Source: Parashewanella sp965200795
Lineage (GTDB): Bacteria > Pseudomonadota > Gammaproteobacteria > Enterobacterales > Shewanellaceae
Length of the DNA stretch: 64,000 nt
Assembly: GCA_965200795.1 (NCBI GenBank)
Contig: CBDAVB010000005.1
Coordinates: forward strand, 372,001-436,000
Reading direction: 5' to 3'
Shown here: positions 44,969 to 55,468 of the stretch, piece by piece
Layout: every line of letters begins with the position of its first letter
How positions within the stretch are numbered: position 1 is the stretch's first letter
Translations under genes and position numbers: made by a program
Notes under the pieces: model-generated
What the model was told of the DNA's origin: nothing
Seen by the model: only the letters and a program-made list of their open reading frames with translations
Databases searched by the model: none

Positions 44969-46228
44969 TTAACCGGTTTTTTTAGGCTTAATCAGCTTCT
45001 CCTTACATCGCGTTAAATAATCGGCGGCAGCTTGGTTTTTGACGCCGTTAGCTCGTTTTATCGCTTCGTCTAATAAAGGCGCGTTGAGCTCTAAATCAAA
45101 TTTATCAATTATCATTTTAAGGTGTGTACTGCCAAAACTAGTTATCTTACTTGCCTTTAATAAAACGTTTTGCATCATCCGGACATTTTCTGCTGCGAAC
45201 CGGCGTTTAGTATCTGATTCTATGTATTTTTCCAGCACATTAAACATTTCAATATTTGTATTATCGGTAAAATATCCGAACACACTGCCGAATTGACTAA
45301 AATCACATCTTGATATGTTTAACCGACCTAGATCGTTATATCTCGATGTTGAAAATACGATAAGTAAGAATGTTTCCTGAAACAGCTTATTATCGTTTAA
45401 GAGGAAACTTAATCTAGTCCAGTCTCCTGTCGCAATACGAGATATGATTTCGCTCCATGCTCTTGTATCTTTGACTTTTGCGACTAACTGAGCTGAGTTG
45501 TCCTCAATGTCTTGATATCCGCAACGCCTAACCGGGCGTGGCTGTATTTCTCTGAGCGATGCCGCCGCGCCTTTGATTGCCGTTTTAATATCAATACCAG
45601 ATTTTTTGTGAGATAAATTTCGTAATAACGGCTGAATAACCGCGGATTTTTTTTCTTTGCTTTCAGGATCGTTCTGACCGCATCTTAAGGCTCTGACTAA
45701 CTCCTCTAATTCATTTATTATTTCTGAATCTTGCCAGCAGGGGTTCAGCGCCGATCCGACGTTGAATCTCACGGGGGCATATTCAGTCAGCGCCGTTACA
45801 ATTTCCTTTTTTTTAGCTTGTCCGGTCAGATATTTATCCTGCTTTTGTCGAACCGTCTTTTCCGTCCTTTTAGCGTCGTCGATTTCCCCATCTGTAAGTA
45901 CTTCCCAGTTATCCGAAGACAGTGATTCCTGTTTGAAAAATCCGGTCGCTCCGTTTGTGCGGTCATTACCACTTTCTGAGACGGCCGCTTGATAACCGCG
46001 GCGCTCCGGACCATCCGGTGCTTGTGTCCCTGAAGGGAAAGCTGATGCAGATGTCATGTATCCTGCGACACTGCTGCCTGACGCGGGCCTGACCGCCATC
46101 TTACTGCCATTCGCGGATAATACTGTCTGAGGAGCGCTTCTGTGTAACATCTCTATATCATCAGATCCCGCTGCTCTCCTTTGGAAAGTGGCCGGAATAA
46201 ATGATTTAATTTTAGATAATACAGCCAT
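44969..46228 (-). CDS. Orphan helical protein, possible effector
   Basis: 419 residues, no family recognised. The N-terminal ~130 residues are Ser/Ala-rich and likely disordered (SSVAGYMTSASAFPSGTQAP); the rest is predicted helical (SEIINELEELVRALRCGQND, KTAIKGAAASLREIQ, RMMQNVLLKASKITSFGS, LLDEAIKRANGVKNQAAADY). AGGAGGAAAAA precedes the ATG. Architecture resembles other orphan proteins in this window (disordered head, folded tail). Confidence 0.75.
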   Translation of the reverse strand: MAVLSKIKSFIPATFQRRAAGSDDIEMLHRSAPQTVLSANGSKMAVRPASGSSVAGYMTSASAFPSGTQAPDGPERRGYQAAVSESGNDRTNGATGFFKQESLSSDNWEVLTDGEIDDAKRTEKTVRQKQDKYLTGQAKKKEIVTALTEYAPVRFNVGSALNPCWQDSEIINELEELVRALRCGQNDPESKEKKSAVIQPLLRNLSHKKSGIDIKTAIKGAAASLREIQPRPVRRCGYQDIEDNSAQLVAKVKDTRAWSEIISRIATGDWTRLSFLLNDNKLFQETFLLIVFSTSRYNDLGRLNISRCDFSQFGSVFGYFTDNTNIEMFNVLEKYIESDTKRRFAAENVRMMQNVLLKASKITSFGSTHLKMIIDKFDLELNAPLLDEAIKRANGVKNQAAADYLTRCKEKLIKPKKTG

Positions 46229-46438
46229 TTTTTCCTCCTGTGCTCAAGTAAGCTTAAAGCGAGCGCGGTTAAGACACTTACGGTCAGGTAAGTCAGTGGA
46301 TTTATATAAAAATTATAGAGTTGAATCTTTTGAAACAGAAGAAAATTAAACAATGTTTAACTTTTTATTAATGAAATATTATAAAAACCGCACACCATTG
46401 AAGAGGGAAGTGTCAGACAGTAACGGCGTGCTCAGGGT

Positions 46439-47176
46439 TTAAGTTTCAGGAAAAAAAATATTTCTTTTGGTCAGTACCGAACGCAGCAGCAAGCCGGCGG
46501 ATCCGGCGTGATTACCGCTGATAACGTTATGCGCGATTAAAAACTCTTTTTGTAACTCCTCGTCTAAATCCATAGACTTAAACGCGTCCATGGTAAACTG
46601 CCGCTGCTCTGAGTCAATCAGGTTTTTAACAATTCGCGGCGGAATTGGTTTTTCAAGCGTATTTTCCAGATAAGCAAAGGCCGTTAACGCGATGATTTGT
46701 CCGAATACACTGAATAAGGCCAGCGTTTGCAATTCATCCGCGTCGATATCCGGGTTATTCGATTCATGCAGTAAAACTAACGCTTCTTCGGCGATACTCT
46801 CTGTCAGCGCCCAGTAGCCTTTTACCAGTTTTTTATAGGGCTGAGGCAGCTCGTCAAATTGCTCTTTTAAATAAAAAGTAAATGAGTAACGGTAGATATT
46901 GACCTGACCCAGCCGCACTAAGGCTTCTTTTAGTGTTCTGGCTTTATCATTGGCGTTATTGGTCCGCCACAATAAGTGTGCTGCAAGCGCCGGATCGCTG
47001 GCAACGATATCTATCACATTCTGAATATCACCGTCCGCGATAATGGCTTTTTTTAGCGGAATAAGAATCCCGCGGCGACCAATGACTTGATCTTCATTCG
47101 CGATAATGGCTTTTATCCGGGAAAAAACCTTCCGCTCAAGAACTGTCATGTCTTCACTGACCTGTTGTTGCTGCAT
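46439..47176 (-). CDS. HDOD-domain protein
   Basis: 245 residues. HDOD fold: PLKKAIIADGDIQNVIDIVASDPALAAHLLWRTNNA (given in part as DIVASDPALAAHLLW), ARTLKEALVRLGQVNIYRY, SIAEEALVLLHE, LFSVFGQIIALTAF. HDOD proteins lack catalytic HD residues and act in signalling. Specific role unknown. Confidence 0.82.
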   Translation of the reverse strand: MQQQQVSEDMTVLERKVFSRIKAIIANEDQVIGRRGILIPLKKAIIADGDIQNVIDIVASDPALAAHLLWRTNNANDKARTLKEALVRLGQVNIYRYSFTFYLKEQFDELPQPYKKLVKGYWALTESIAEEALVLLHESNNPDIDADELQTLALFSVFGQIIALTAFAYLENTLEKPIPPRIVKNLIDSEQRQFTMDAFKSMDLDEELQKEFLIAHNVISGNHAGSAGLLLRSVLTKRNIFFPET

Positions 47177-47348
47177 CTGCTTAACCGGCGCTCACATTTG
47201 ATACAAAAATTTTACGAAACTAATAAATCAGAAACTGTTAATTGCTTCTCAATCTGTGACTCATACTATCAGAAAAAAAGCATTCTCACTAAGCCATCGG
47301 CATGATAGCTTATTATTTGAGTTGTCTGACTGAAGAAATTATACAAAA

Positions 47349-47963
47349 TCAATTTCTTATATGAAATTGCTCTGAAATTTCTTCGGCTAACTCAAAATAA
47401 CCATCATTGTTGAGGTGAATTAAATCAGACTTTTTTGCCGGATCGGCGAGTAAATCGGAGACAACATCAAGCAGTACCGGAATATTATGCGCCTCGGCCA
47501 GTGCCTTATAGATTTCCGCGTCTGACAGAAACAGCCCTTTTTCGGGTACGGAAACCAGCAGAACAGGAATGTGTTTACTTTGAGCGACAGTGATCATCGC
47601 GGATAAATTCTCATACGTAATCCGCCTCGGGACGTTTCTGATGAAGTCGTTTCCGCCTTCCAGTAAAATGACGGCGTCAGGACGGTATTTATTTAACGTT
47701 TTCTCAAAGCGTCTTAAACCTTCCGCGGTTGTCTCTCCGGAAATCCCGGCGTTGATGACTTTCTGGTTGAGAATTCCGGCAAGCTGAGACGGGTAATCAT
47801 AATACGGTGATGCGCCGATACCCTGAGTTAAACTGTCTCCGAAGGCTAAAATGGTTGAGCCGTTGTCAATCTTAACGGGGCGGGATTTGCTGAGATTGAT
47901 AAACAAAAGAACCGCAAAACAAGCAACAAAAATAATCAGGTAAAAACGCAATCCTTTCAACAT
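47349..47963 (-). CDS. SGNH/GDSL esterase, membrane-anchored
   Basis: 204 residues from ATG 47963 (GTGGAG upstream). N-terminal hydrophobic anchor (FYLIIFVACFAVLLFINLS). Block I AFGDSLTQGIGAS (catalytic Ser), block III VILLEGGNDFIRNV (Asn) and block V DLIHLNNDGYFELAEEI (Asp/His). Similar to TesA-type arylesterase/lysophospholipase but with a retained anchor. Confidence 0.88.
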   Translation of the reverse strand: MLKGLRFYLIIFVACFAVLLFINLSKSRPVKIDNGSTILAFGDSLTQGIGASPYYDYPSQLAGILNQKVINAGISGETTAEGLRRFEKTLNKYRPDAVILLEGGNDFIRNVPRRITYENLSAMITVAQSKHIPVLLVSVPEKGLFLSDAEIYKALAEAHNIPVLLDVVSDLLADPAKKSDLIHLNNDGYFELAEEISEQFHIRN

Positions 47964-48019
47964 ATCGAACTCCACAAGAGCCGGAACAACGATTCTGGCT
48001 TAATCGCTTTAAAACATAG

Positions 48020-49996
48020 TTAGAACTGATATTGAAGGCTAAACTTCCAGCTTCGGCCGTCACCGGGGTAATAACCGGCGCCGAAATCACTGTAATAGCC
48101 GGCGCTCACGTATTCTTTATCCAGTAAGTTATCGAATCTCAGGCTCGCCAGCCAGTTATTTCTTCGGTAATTGATCGCCGCGTTAAGTAACGTATAGCTG
48201 CCGAGTTTACCGCCCGCGTTAGCGTTATCTCCCTCGATATAGCGCCGCCCGACATAATTGGCCTCAGCGTAAAGCTGAAGATCATCGGTTACATCGAAGC
48301 TGCCGTGTAACCGGCCGGTGTTTTCCGCGACCCAGGGCAACGCCTTACCCTTATTAACGCCGCCGGTAAATTCGGCGTCTGTATAGTGGTATTCAGCGCC
48401 AAAGTTTAAGTTATCGGTAAGTCGCCAGTTCCAATCTGTATCAATACCAACGCGTTTTGATTCATCAGCGTTGACATTGGCGCCGGGGAACGCTCCTCCG
48501 GGCGGTGTCGTCGCGGACGAGTCGAATACAATCTCATCTTCCAGCTCAAGCTGATAGAGGCTGACTTTCAAAATATGTTTTCGGTTGCTGAAATCCCAGC
48601 CCGCCTCATAGGAACGACCCGTCTGCGGTCTGAGTCCGTTCGGGTTGCTGTAAGCCTGCTCGTCAACCTTGGCAAAGCGGAAGTTATCTTCAGCTCTGAG
48701 ATATAAGCGGTTTGAAGTATCCGGACGGTAATTCACACCAAGTTCCAGTGCGTGAGCATTGTTGGATAATTCATCACCATGAGCAAAGGTATTTGGATCG
48801 ATCAGCTCATCTTTAACATCTGAATAACGGCCACCCACCACATATTCAAGCTCTTTCGTGAGCGGTACGGTTGCCTGAGTATAAACACCGGCTGACTTTT
48901 GAGTATTAGTACGTCCAGAGTTAAAGCCGCCGATGAATTCGGATTTACCACGGGTTAAATCACTACCAAAAATCACGTTTAGATTTCCGTCATCGGTAGC
49001 GTAATCAGCTAAAACTTTCGGAGAAAAGTGGAGTAAGCTTCGTTGATTACGGTACGGGCTAGGAAATCCATCTGAAGATCCTGAAATACCTGTAGTACTG
49101 GAGTCATCATAACTAAGCTCAGAATCGAATCGCCATACTTTACTGATGTTTTGCGAGTAACCTAATCGTGACACTTTGGAGATGGTGTGACCGAAGTCAG
49201 AACCCCCGCCCTGTCTCGGGTCAGTGTTGTACTCCTCCTCGCTCAGCGCCGCCGGATATTCGCGGTTATTGTCATAGTAGCTCGATTCAACGAAGAAATG
49301 CTTTGCGTCTTTTTCGTATTCAACCCGCCCCAGAACAGAGCCTGTCTCACTGTCATTATGCTTACGGTAGTTATCAGTTCTTAAGTGATTACCCGTCAGA
49401 TAGAAACTCCAGTTTTCACTGATATCGCCGGAGTAGGCCGCCCGTACTTCACGGCGTTTAAAGTTACCGCCGGCTAAATAGACAGAACCGCCGGAGTGAG
49501 CCGGTGATCTGGTGATAATATTGATAACACCGCCGACCGCTTGATCACCGTAAAGCACGCCGGCACTGCCTGAAAGCACTTCCACTCGCTCAATCTGATT
49601 TAAAGGCACGGCGCTGAGTGAAGGCGGGGCAATATCAATGTTATTTAAACGTCGGCCGTCAACTAAAACCAAAATATTGTTCGCCGCTTGTCTGGCACCA
49701 AAACCACGCAAAGAAAATACGGCGCCGGAATTGGAATCAGAGACTTGAATACCGGCTTGTCCGCGCAGTACATCCTCTAGGCTGGCCGCGCCGCTCGCCT
49801 GAATATCGCCGCTGCCGATGACTTTAATGCTGCCCGGTATATCAAGCCCGGTTTTTGCCTGACGGCCGGTGACCACAATCACTTCAAGCGGTTTGTCGTT
49901 GTGTTGAGTTTCAGCCGAAACCGCCGGCGAGTACAGATAACTTGCCGTCACGAACGCGGCAACAGACAGAGTAAATTTTTTTTTCATCATTCTCAT
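48020..49996 (-). CDS. TonB-dependent outer-membrane receptor
   Basis: 658 residues. Signal peptide (KKKFTLSVAAFVTASYLYSPAVSA), TonB box LEVIVVTGR, plug domain (DVLRGQAGIQVSDSNSGAVFSLRGFGARQA, cited in part as RGFGARQAANNILVLVDGRR, and GVLYGDQAVGGVINIITR), then a beta-barrel ending LRFDNLLDKEYVSAGYY and a final Phe. Ligand unclear; the short barrel suggests a haem, cobalamin or siderophore receptor. ATG 49996 or 49987. Confidence 0.93.
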   Translation of the reverse strand: MRMMKKKFTLSVAAFVTASYLYSPAVSAETQHNDKPLEVIVVTGRQAKTGLDIPGSIKVIGSGDIQASGAASLEDVLRGQAGIQVSDSNSGAVFSLRGFGARQAANNILVLVDGRRLNNIDIAPPSLSAVPLNQIERVEVLSGSAGVLYGDQAVGGVINIITRSPAHSGGSVYLAGGNFKRREVRAAYSGDISENWSFYLTGNHLRTDNYRKHNDSETGSVLGRVEYEKDAKHFFVESSYYDNNREYPAALSEEEYNTDPRQGGGSDFGHTISKVSRLGYSQNISKVWRFDSELSYDDSSTTGISGSSDGFPSPYRNQRSLLHFSPKVLADYATDDGNLNVIFGSDLTRGKSEFIGGFNSGRTNTQKSAGVYTQATVPLTKELEYVVGGRYSDVKDELIDPNTFAHGDELSNNAHALELGVNYRPDTSNRLYLRAEDNFRFAKVDEQAYSNPNGLRPQTGRSYEAGWDFSNRKHILKVSLYQLELEDEIVFDSSATTPPGGAFPGANVNADESKRVGIDTDWNWRLTDNLNFGAEYHYTDAEFTGGVNKGKALPWVAENTGRLHGSFDVTDDLQLYAEANYVGRRYIEGDNANAGGKLGSYTLLNAAINYRRNNWLASLRFDNLLDKEYVSAGYYSDFGAGYYPGDGRSWKFSLQYQF

Positions 49997-50102
49997 TTTC
50001 TTGATGTTATAAAGAACACGTTGTTAAAAAGGCACCAAAAAAAGCTGACATTTCCCTAATTTGTAAGGAAAATGCATTCTAGACGTCTGTATGGCTATTT
50101 GT

Positions 50103-50753
50103 CTATAGGCGATCCGGAAATAAATCTCCGATAAAGGCTTGATAATTACTCACGGAAAGCGGAGGATGATTAGGTGAAAATACCTTGCCGCGTAAAGACT
50201 TATGAAAAAGTATGAGTTTGTTGCTGGTCACTAATACCGTGTAGTAACCCATTTCACCTTGCGGATCAGAAATAAAAGACTGTACCTCGCCGACCTGAAC
50301 GGTATGAGTATTCGGCATTTTGGTGCAGCCTAATAACGCGTGCACTCCTTGATAACCGTTCACTTCAGTATCACCGAGCGGCCGGTAAATGATGTCGCCC
50401 CGGCAATTCTCATTGTATGCCAGAGAAAGCGATTTCATAAAGTCATCAGGGCTCACCGAGTCTGAGACATTATTAAAACCCTGAACGCAAATGAGCTGAT
50501 TCCATTGATTCAGGGTTTCATGCTCAGGCAGAAACTCAGCGGAATACATATCCGATATTTGTTCCTGTCTGATCTGCTTCCAGTGAGCCGGTACGTTAAT
50601 TTCTAAAGGAACAGAAAAAATATCAAGTGTGACAGGGTCATCCGGCGGGTTATGATCCGCCGGACTTATATTACTGAGCAACGCGCACTGGATAAACAAA
50701 ACGCACCTGACAACTTTTGAATCTAATAGATGGGCAATGGCAGACCTGCACAT
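50103..50753 (-). CDS. Exported hypothetical protein
   Basis: 216 residues. N-terminal hydrophobic region (VRCVLFIQCALLSNISPA) consistent with a signal peptide. Central strands (FSVPLEINVPAHWKQIRQEQ; YNENCRGDIIYRPLGDTEVN, VQVGEVQSFISDPQGEMGYY). Four Cys. Family not recognised. Lies downstream of gabD's divergent start. Confidence 0.7.
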   Translation of the reverse strand: MCRSAIAHLLDSKVVRCVLFIQCALLSNISPADHNPPDDPVTLDIFSVPLEINVPAHWKQIRQEQISDMYSAEFLPEHETLNQWNQLICVQGFNNVSDSVSPDDFMKSLSLAYNENCRGDIIYRPLGDTEVNGYQGVHALLGCTKMPNTHTVQVGEVQSFISDPQGEMGYYTVLVTSNKLILFHKSLRGKVFSPNHPPLSVSNYQAFIGDLFPDRL

Positions 50754-50883
50754 GTGATTAACGTCCTTGTTTTATAGAGTTACCCGTCACGGGGATCATG
50801 ATAATTTGCTAACTGTCTGATATATTAGCGAACTATTCTGTGCTTAAAAAGTACTGATTAGTATTATTTTGAGGTGAAAGATT

Positions 50884-52344
50884 ATGCCTTTAACGAATAA
50901 CAGATTGATTATTCAGCAAAGTTACATAAACGGCACTTGGGTTGGTGACAGCTCTCATGCTTTAAAACCCGTAGTTAATCCGGCGACAGCAAGTGAGATC
51001 ACTCAGGTTTACCAGTTAGGAAAAGCGCAGACTCAAGAAGCGATTGAGCATGCTGAAAAAGCATTAGTTTCATGGAAGTCACTTACCGCGGATGAAAGAA
51101 GCCGCTATTTAACCGCATGGGCCGACCTTGTCACTCAGCACTCTGAAGAACTCGCGGCTTTAGTGACCCTTGAACAAGGCAAGCCGTTAGCCGAATCCGG
51201 AGGTGAAATAAGTTACGCCACGTCATTTATTCGCTGGTACGCGCAAGAGGCGAAGCGGGTTTACGGTGAAATCATTACGCCGCATCAGGCCGATAAACGC
51301 TTGCTGGTTATTAAACAGCCTGTTGGTGTGACAGCGGCGATTACGCCGTGGAATTTTCCGGCGGCGATGATCACCAGAAAAGCGGCGGCCGCATTAGCCG
51401 CCGGCTGTACCATGATAGTTAAACCCGCGCCTGATACGCCGCTTACCGCTTTAGCTTTGGCTGAGCTTGCTGATCGGGCGGGCATTCCCGCGGGCGTGTT
51501 CAATGTGATTTGCGGTGACGCTGAGGAAATCGGTCAGACACTTTGCGATAGCGCTGTGGTCAGAAAACTTTCATTTACGGGCTCAACCGATGTCGGCCGG
51601 CTGTTAATGTCGCGAAGCGCTAAGACGATGAAAAAGTTATCGTTAGAACTCGGCGGCAACGCGCCTTTCATTGTGTTTAATGATGCCGATATCGATGCCG
51701 CGGTGGCAGGTGCCGTTTTATGTAAGTTCAGAAACGCCGGCCAAACATGTGTTTGCGCTAACCGTATTTATGTGCAGTCAGAGGTTTACGAAGCGTTCGC
51801 CGTAAAACTGCGGGCCGCTGTTGAGAAGCTGAAAATAGGTCATGGTGAGCTGCCGGGCGTGGAAGTGGGACCCTTAATTAATGTTAACGCGCTGAGGAAA
51901 GCAGAGTCGCACATTGAAGATGCCCTGTCGCACGGCGGTGAGGTGATCACAGGCGGCGGCCGGGTCACGGCCGGCGGTTTAGATAAAGGTCACTTTTTTG
52001 AGCCGACAATCATCAAACAGGCTAATGCCGGGATGAAAATCGCCCGTGAGGAAACCTTCGGCCCGGTAGCGCCGTTATTTAAATTCGATTCAGCGCGAGA
52101 TGTTATCCGGCAAGCCAATGACACGGAGTTCGGGCTGGCCGCCTATTTTTATGCCCGTGATATCTCCTTGATCTGGAAAGTATCTGAAGCGTTAGAATTT
52201 GGTATGGTCGGCGTTAATACCGGTATCATCTCCGCCGAAGCCGCGCCGTTCGGCGGTATAAAAGCCTCAGGCTTAGGGCGAGAGGGCGGTCACCAGGGGT
52301 TAGCTGAGTATTTAGAAACCAAGTACATATGTATGTCTGTGTGA
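50884..52344 (+). CDS. gabD: NADP-dependent succinate-semialdehyde dehydrogenase
   Basis: 486 residues. ALDH motifs: ITPWNFPAAMITRKAAAALA, KPAPDTPLTALALAELA, FTGSTDVGRLLM, catalytic Glu in LELGGNAPFIVF and catalytic Cys in FRNAGQTCVCANRIYV, EETFGPVAPLFKF. Highest resemblance is to GabD by the ends and length. No gabT or gabP nearby. GAGG seen upstream. Confidence 0.92.
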   Translation: MPLTNNRLIIQQSYINGTWVGDSSHALKPVVNPATASEITQVYQLGKAQTQEAIEHAEKALVSWKSLTADERSRYLTAWADLVTQHSEELAALVTLEQGKPLAESGGEISYATSFIRWYAQEAKRVYGEIITPHQADKRLLVIKQPVGVTAAITPWNFPAAMITRKAAAALAAGCTMIVKPAPDTPLTALALAELADRAGIPAGVFNVICGDAEEIGQTLCDSAVVRKLSFTGSTDVGRLLMSRSAKTMKKLSLELGGNAPFIVFNDADIDAAVAGAVLCKFRNAGQTCVCANRIYVQSEVYEAFAVKLRAAVEKLKIGHGELPGVEVGPLINVNALRKAESHIEDALSHGGEVITGGGRVTAGGLDKGHFFEPTIIKQANAGMKIAREETFGPVAPLFKFDSARDVIRQANDTEFGLAAYFYARDISLIWKVSEALEFGMVGVNTGIISAEAAPFGGIKASGLGREGGHQGLAEYLETKYICMSV

Positions 52345-52354
52345 ATTAATTGAC

Positions 52355-52377
52355 ATGCCGGCATTTGCGGCATTTTT
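52355..52377. terminator. Shared terminator between gabD and xseA
   Basis: ATGCCG (52355-52360) pairs with CGGCAT (52368-52373), followed by a T run that overlaps the xseA stop codon. It serves gabD. Confidence 0.75.
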
Positions 52378-53710
52378 AGTCACCTTCAATACGTTCGACT
52401 TTTGACACTAATTTACCGCGTTCTAAGCGCGTCGTAATGGTGTTACCGATCGCGGTATTTTCGCAGCCGGTAATCACCTTATTATCTGAGCCGGTGGTAA
52501 TGCTGTAGCCGCGGCTGAGAGTGGCAAGCGGACTGACAATACCCAATTGCTGAGCCAGGCTGGTAAATTGTGCCTGTGAGGAGTTCAGTTTATTCGTGAT
52601 TGAGTCCTTAAGCGCAAGCTTCAGCCGCCCTAACTTAGAAAGCGACAAATCAATTTGACGGTCAGGCGATTGAGCGTTAAGTCTGCTCTGAAGATTCTGC
52701 TGTTGTAACTGAGCCCGATATAATCGCCGGCGCATCACGGCGTCAAGTTTAAGCTGAGCCTCATCAAAACGCTGCTGCCACTGAATTAATTTATTTTCCG
52801 GCTCATGGCGTTGCAGTCTCGCCCGCAGCTGATTAATAACCGCTGACTTCTGTAACGAATAGTGTTTAAAAGCATTGGTAAGGCGGTGATGTAACGCCGC
52901 GACTTTCTCGACTTTATGACTGACGTCCTTAGACAAGAGTTCAGCGCCCGCTGACGGCGTGGGAGCCCGGACATCGGCGACATAGTCACTGATGGTGGTG
53001 TCAACTTCATGACCGACGGCGCTGACAACCGGCAACCCTGAATTATAGATAGTATGAGCCAAAGCCTCGTCGTTAAAACACCAGAGATCTTCCGGTGAGC
53101 CGCCCCCCCGGCTCAGTAACAATACATCTACCTCATCGCGCTCATTGGCAAGGTTAATCGCATTACACAGTTGCCGCGCCGCCGACTCACCTTGCACCTG
53201 AGCCGGGTAGATAATCACTTCTATTGACGAGTCCCGGCGATTTAACACATGCAAAATATCCCGGATCGCGGCGCCCGCGGGTGAGGTGACGACACCGATT
53301 TTTTGAATCGACTCCGGAAGCGGACGTTTATCCTGCGCTGAAAATAACCCGTCAGCCGCGAGTTTCAGCTTTAACGCCTCGAACTGCCGCGCCAGCAGGC
53401 CGTCACCCGCGGGCTGCATTGAGTCGATGATAAGCTGGTAATCACCTCTGGGTTCGTAAACACTGATATTGCCTTGCACTAAAACCTGCTGACCGTTGGC
53501 CGGACGAAAATTAACACGGCGATTTTTGCCTTTGAACATAGCGCAGCGGATTTGCGAGAAATGATCCTTTAATGTCAGATACCAATGGCCTGAGCCGGGC
53601 GATGAGAAGTTGGATATTTCAGCGCTGAGCCATACCCGGCCAATCCCGCTTTCAAGGACGCGTCTGACTTCGCCGTTTAAGCGAGATACAGTGTAAATCG
53701 TTTCGGTCAT
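52376..53710 (-). CDS. xseA: Exodeoxyribonuclease VII large subunit
   Basis: 444 residues. OB fold at the start (TVSRLNGEVRRVLESGIGRVW, EISNFSSPGSGHWYLTLKD), PAGAAIRDILHVLNRR, LLLSRGGGSPEDLWCFNDE and VGHEVDTTISDYVADVRAPTPSAGAEL (catalytic region), then a long coiled coil and LSRGYSITTG. I chose ATG 53710 because family members begin ~6-12 residues before TVSRLN; ATG 53758 adds 16 non-conserved residues. xseB is not in the window. Confidence 0.95.
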   Translation of the reverse strand: MTETIYTVSRLNGEVRRVLESGIGRVWLSAEISNFSSPGSGHWYLTLKDHFSQIRCAMFKGKNRRVNFRPANGQQVLVQGNISVYEPRGDYQLIIDSMQPAGDGLLARQFEALKLKLAADGLFSAQDKRPLPESIQKIGVVTSPAGAAIRDILHVLNRRDSSIEVIIYPAQVQGESAARQLCNAINLANERDEVDVLLLSRGGGSPEDLWCFNDEALAHTIYNSGLPVVSAVGHEVDTTISDYVADVRAPTPSAGAELLSKDVSHKVEKVAALHHRLTNAFKHYSLQKSAVINQLRARLQRHEPENKLIQWQQRFDEAQLKLDAVMRRRLYRAQLQQQNLQSRLNAQSPDRQIDLSLSKLGRLKLALKDSITNKLNSSQAQFTSLAQQLGIVSPLATLSRGYSITTGSDNKVITGCENTAIGNTITTRLERGKLVSKVERIEGD

Positions 53711-54001
53711 ATATTGCTTACTGTTCCAGAAGTAACTAAGTTTGAAGTCAGCGCGCATACGCGATACGCTCCGGACATTCTATAACATTGTGCGCCGGGT
53801 TTCCGCCAATTGTTATCATCAAGGGCGTGGTTTTTTAAAATTAGCGCGGAAAACAAAAAACACTGTTTTCGCTTATCTTTATGCTTTAGCTAATGAAAAG
53901 CTTAAAAACCGAGGATTTTCCATTTACCGCGACAGTGATAGAGAGTATAATCCCGCCGCAATATTTCACCTTTAACCCTACAAAATAAGGGAGATGTTGC
54001 C

Positions 54002-55468
54002 GTGCTAAGACTGAAGAAAGAAGCGCTTACATTTGACGATGTGTTACTTGTGCCCGCGCATTCAACCGTCCTCCCAAACACAGCTGAATTACAAACCCGC
54101 CTCACTGATAAAATCAGCCTTAATATTCCGATTGTGTCCGCCGCGATGGATACGGTTACCGAGGCTCGCCTCGCTATTTCGATGGCGCAGGAAGGCGGTT
54201 TAGGTTTCATTCATAAAAATATGAGTATTGAGCGGCAGGCGGAAGAAGTACGTAAGGTAAAAATTTACGAAGCCGGTATTGTTCAGCGGCCTGTAACCGT
54301 GTCACCTGAGACAACGCTGGCCGCGCTGCGTGAACTGACCCGTAAGAATGGTTTCGCCGGCTATCCTGTTGTTGACGCTTCAGGCGAACTTGCCGGGATC
54401 ATTACCGGCCGTGATGTTCGCTTTATTACCGACTGGTCAAGAACCGTCGCGCAGGTCATGACCTCAAAGCAAAATCTGGTGACCGTGAAAGAAGGTACGG
54501 CGCCTAATGAAGTGCAGAAGCTTATGCATTCTCATCGTATTGAAAAAGTTCTCGTGGTTGATGACAACTTTAAATTAAAAGGACTGATCACGGTCAAAGA
54601 CTTCGTCAAAGCCGAGAGTAAACCGAACGCCTGTAAAGATGAACTGGGCCGTTTACGTGTTGGTGCCGCTGTCGGCGCCGGCGCGGGGAATGAGGAACGA
54701 GTTGATGCATTGGTTAAAGCCGGTGTTGATGTGCTGCTGATTGATTCATCCCACGGGCATTCTGAGGGTGTGTTGCGACGCATTCGTCAGACCCGTGATA
54801 AATATCCTGGCTTACAGATTGTCGGCGGTAACGTCGCCACCGCAAAGGGCGCTTTAGCCTTAGCCGAGGCGGGGGTAAACGCGGTTAAAGTCGGTATCGG
54901 CCCCGGTTCAATCTGTACCACCCGGATTGTCACGGGGGTGGGGGTGCCGCAGATTACCGCTGTTTCTGACGCGTCTGAGGCGTTGAGAGATCTTGGTATT
55001 CCGGTTATCGCTGACGGGGGTATTCGTTTCTCCGGTGATTTAGCGAAAGCCTTAGCCGCCGGCGCTTCTTGTATTATGGCCGGCTCAATGTTCGCGGGCA
55101 CGGATGAAGCGCCGGGTGAAACTGAGCTTTATAAAGGCCGGGCTTATAAATCCTATCGCGGCATGGGCTCACTGGGCGCTATGTCACAAGGTTCGTCAGA
55201 CCGTTATTTTCAGTCGGATAACGCGGCGGATAAGTTGGTACCGGAAGGCATTGAAGGCCGCGTCCCTTACAAAGGACACCTGAAAGAAATTATTCATCAG
55301 CAGATGGGCGGCTTGCGCTCGTGCATGGGCTTGACAGGCTGCACCACAATTCATGAGCTTAATACCAAGGCTGAGTTTGTGAAAGTGACATCCGCCGGTA
55401 TGGGCGAGTCTCATGTTCATGATGTCACCATGACCAAAGAGGCGCCGAACTACCGCAGTGGCGTGTAA
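54002..55468 (+). CDS. guaB: IMP dehydrogenase
   Basis: IMP to XMP, first step to GMP. 488 residues. GTG start at 54002 gives LRLKKEALTFDDVLLVPAHSTVLP, matching E. coli GuaB. Two CBS domains (~95-210), catalytic loop GIGPGSICTTRIVTGVGVPQ with Cys, and the flap RGMGSLGAMSQGSSDRYFQ. Followed by guaA. Confidence 0.97.
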   Translation: MLRLKKEALTFDDVLLVPAHSTVLPNTAELQTRLTDKISLNIPIVSAAMDTVTEARLAISMAQEGGLGFIHKNMSIERQAEEVRKVKIYEAGIVQRPVTVSPETTLAALRELTRKNGFAGYPVVDASGELAGIITGRDVRFITDWSRTVAQVMTSKQNLVTVKEGTAPNEVQKLMHSHRIEKVLVVDDNFKLKGLITVKDFVKAESKPNACKDELGRLRVGAAVGAGAGNEERVDALVKAGVDVLLIDSSHGHSEGVLRRIRQTRDKYPGLQIVGGNVATAKGALALAEAGVNAVKVGIGPGSICTTRIVTGVGVPQITAVSDASEALRDLGIPVIADGGIRFSGDLAKALAAGASCIMAGSMFAGTDEAPGETELYKGRAYKSYRGMGSLGAMSQGSSDRYFQSDNAADKLVPEGIEGRVPYKGHLKEIIHQQMGGLRSCMGLTGCTTIHELNTKAEFVKVTSAGMGESHVHDVTMTKEAPNYRSGV

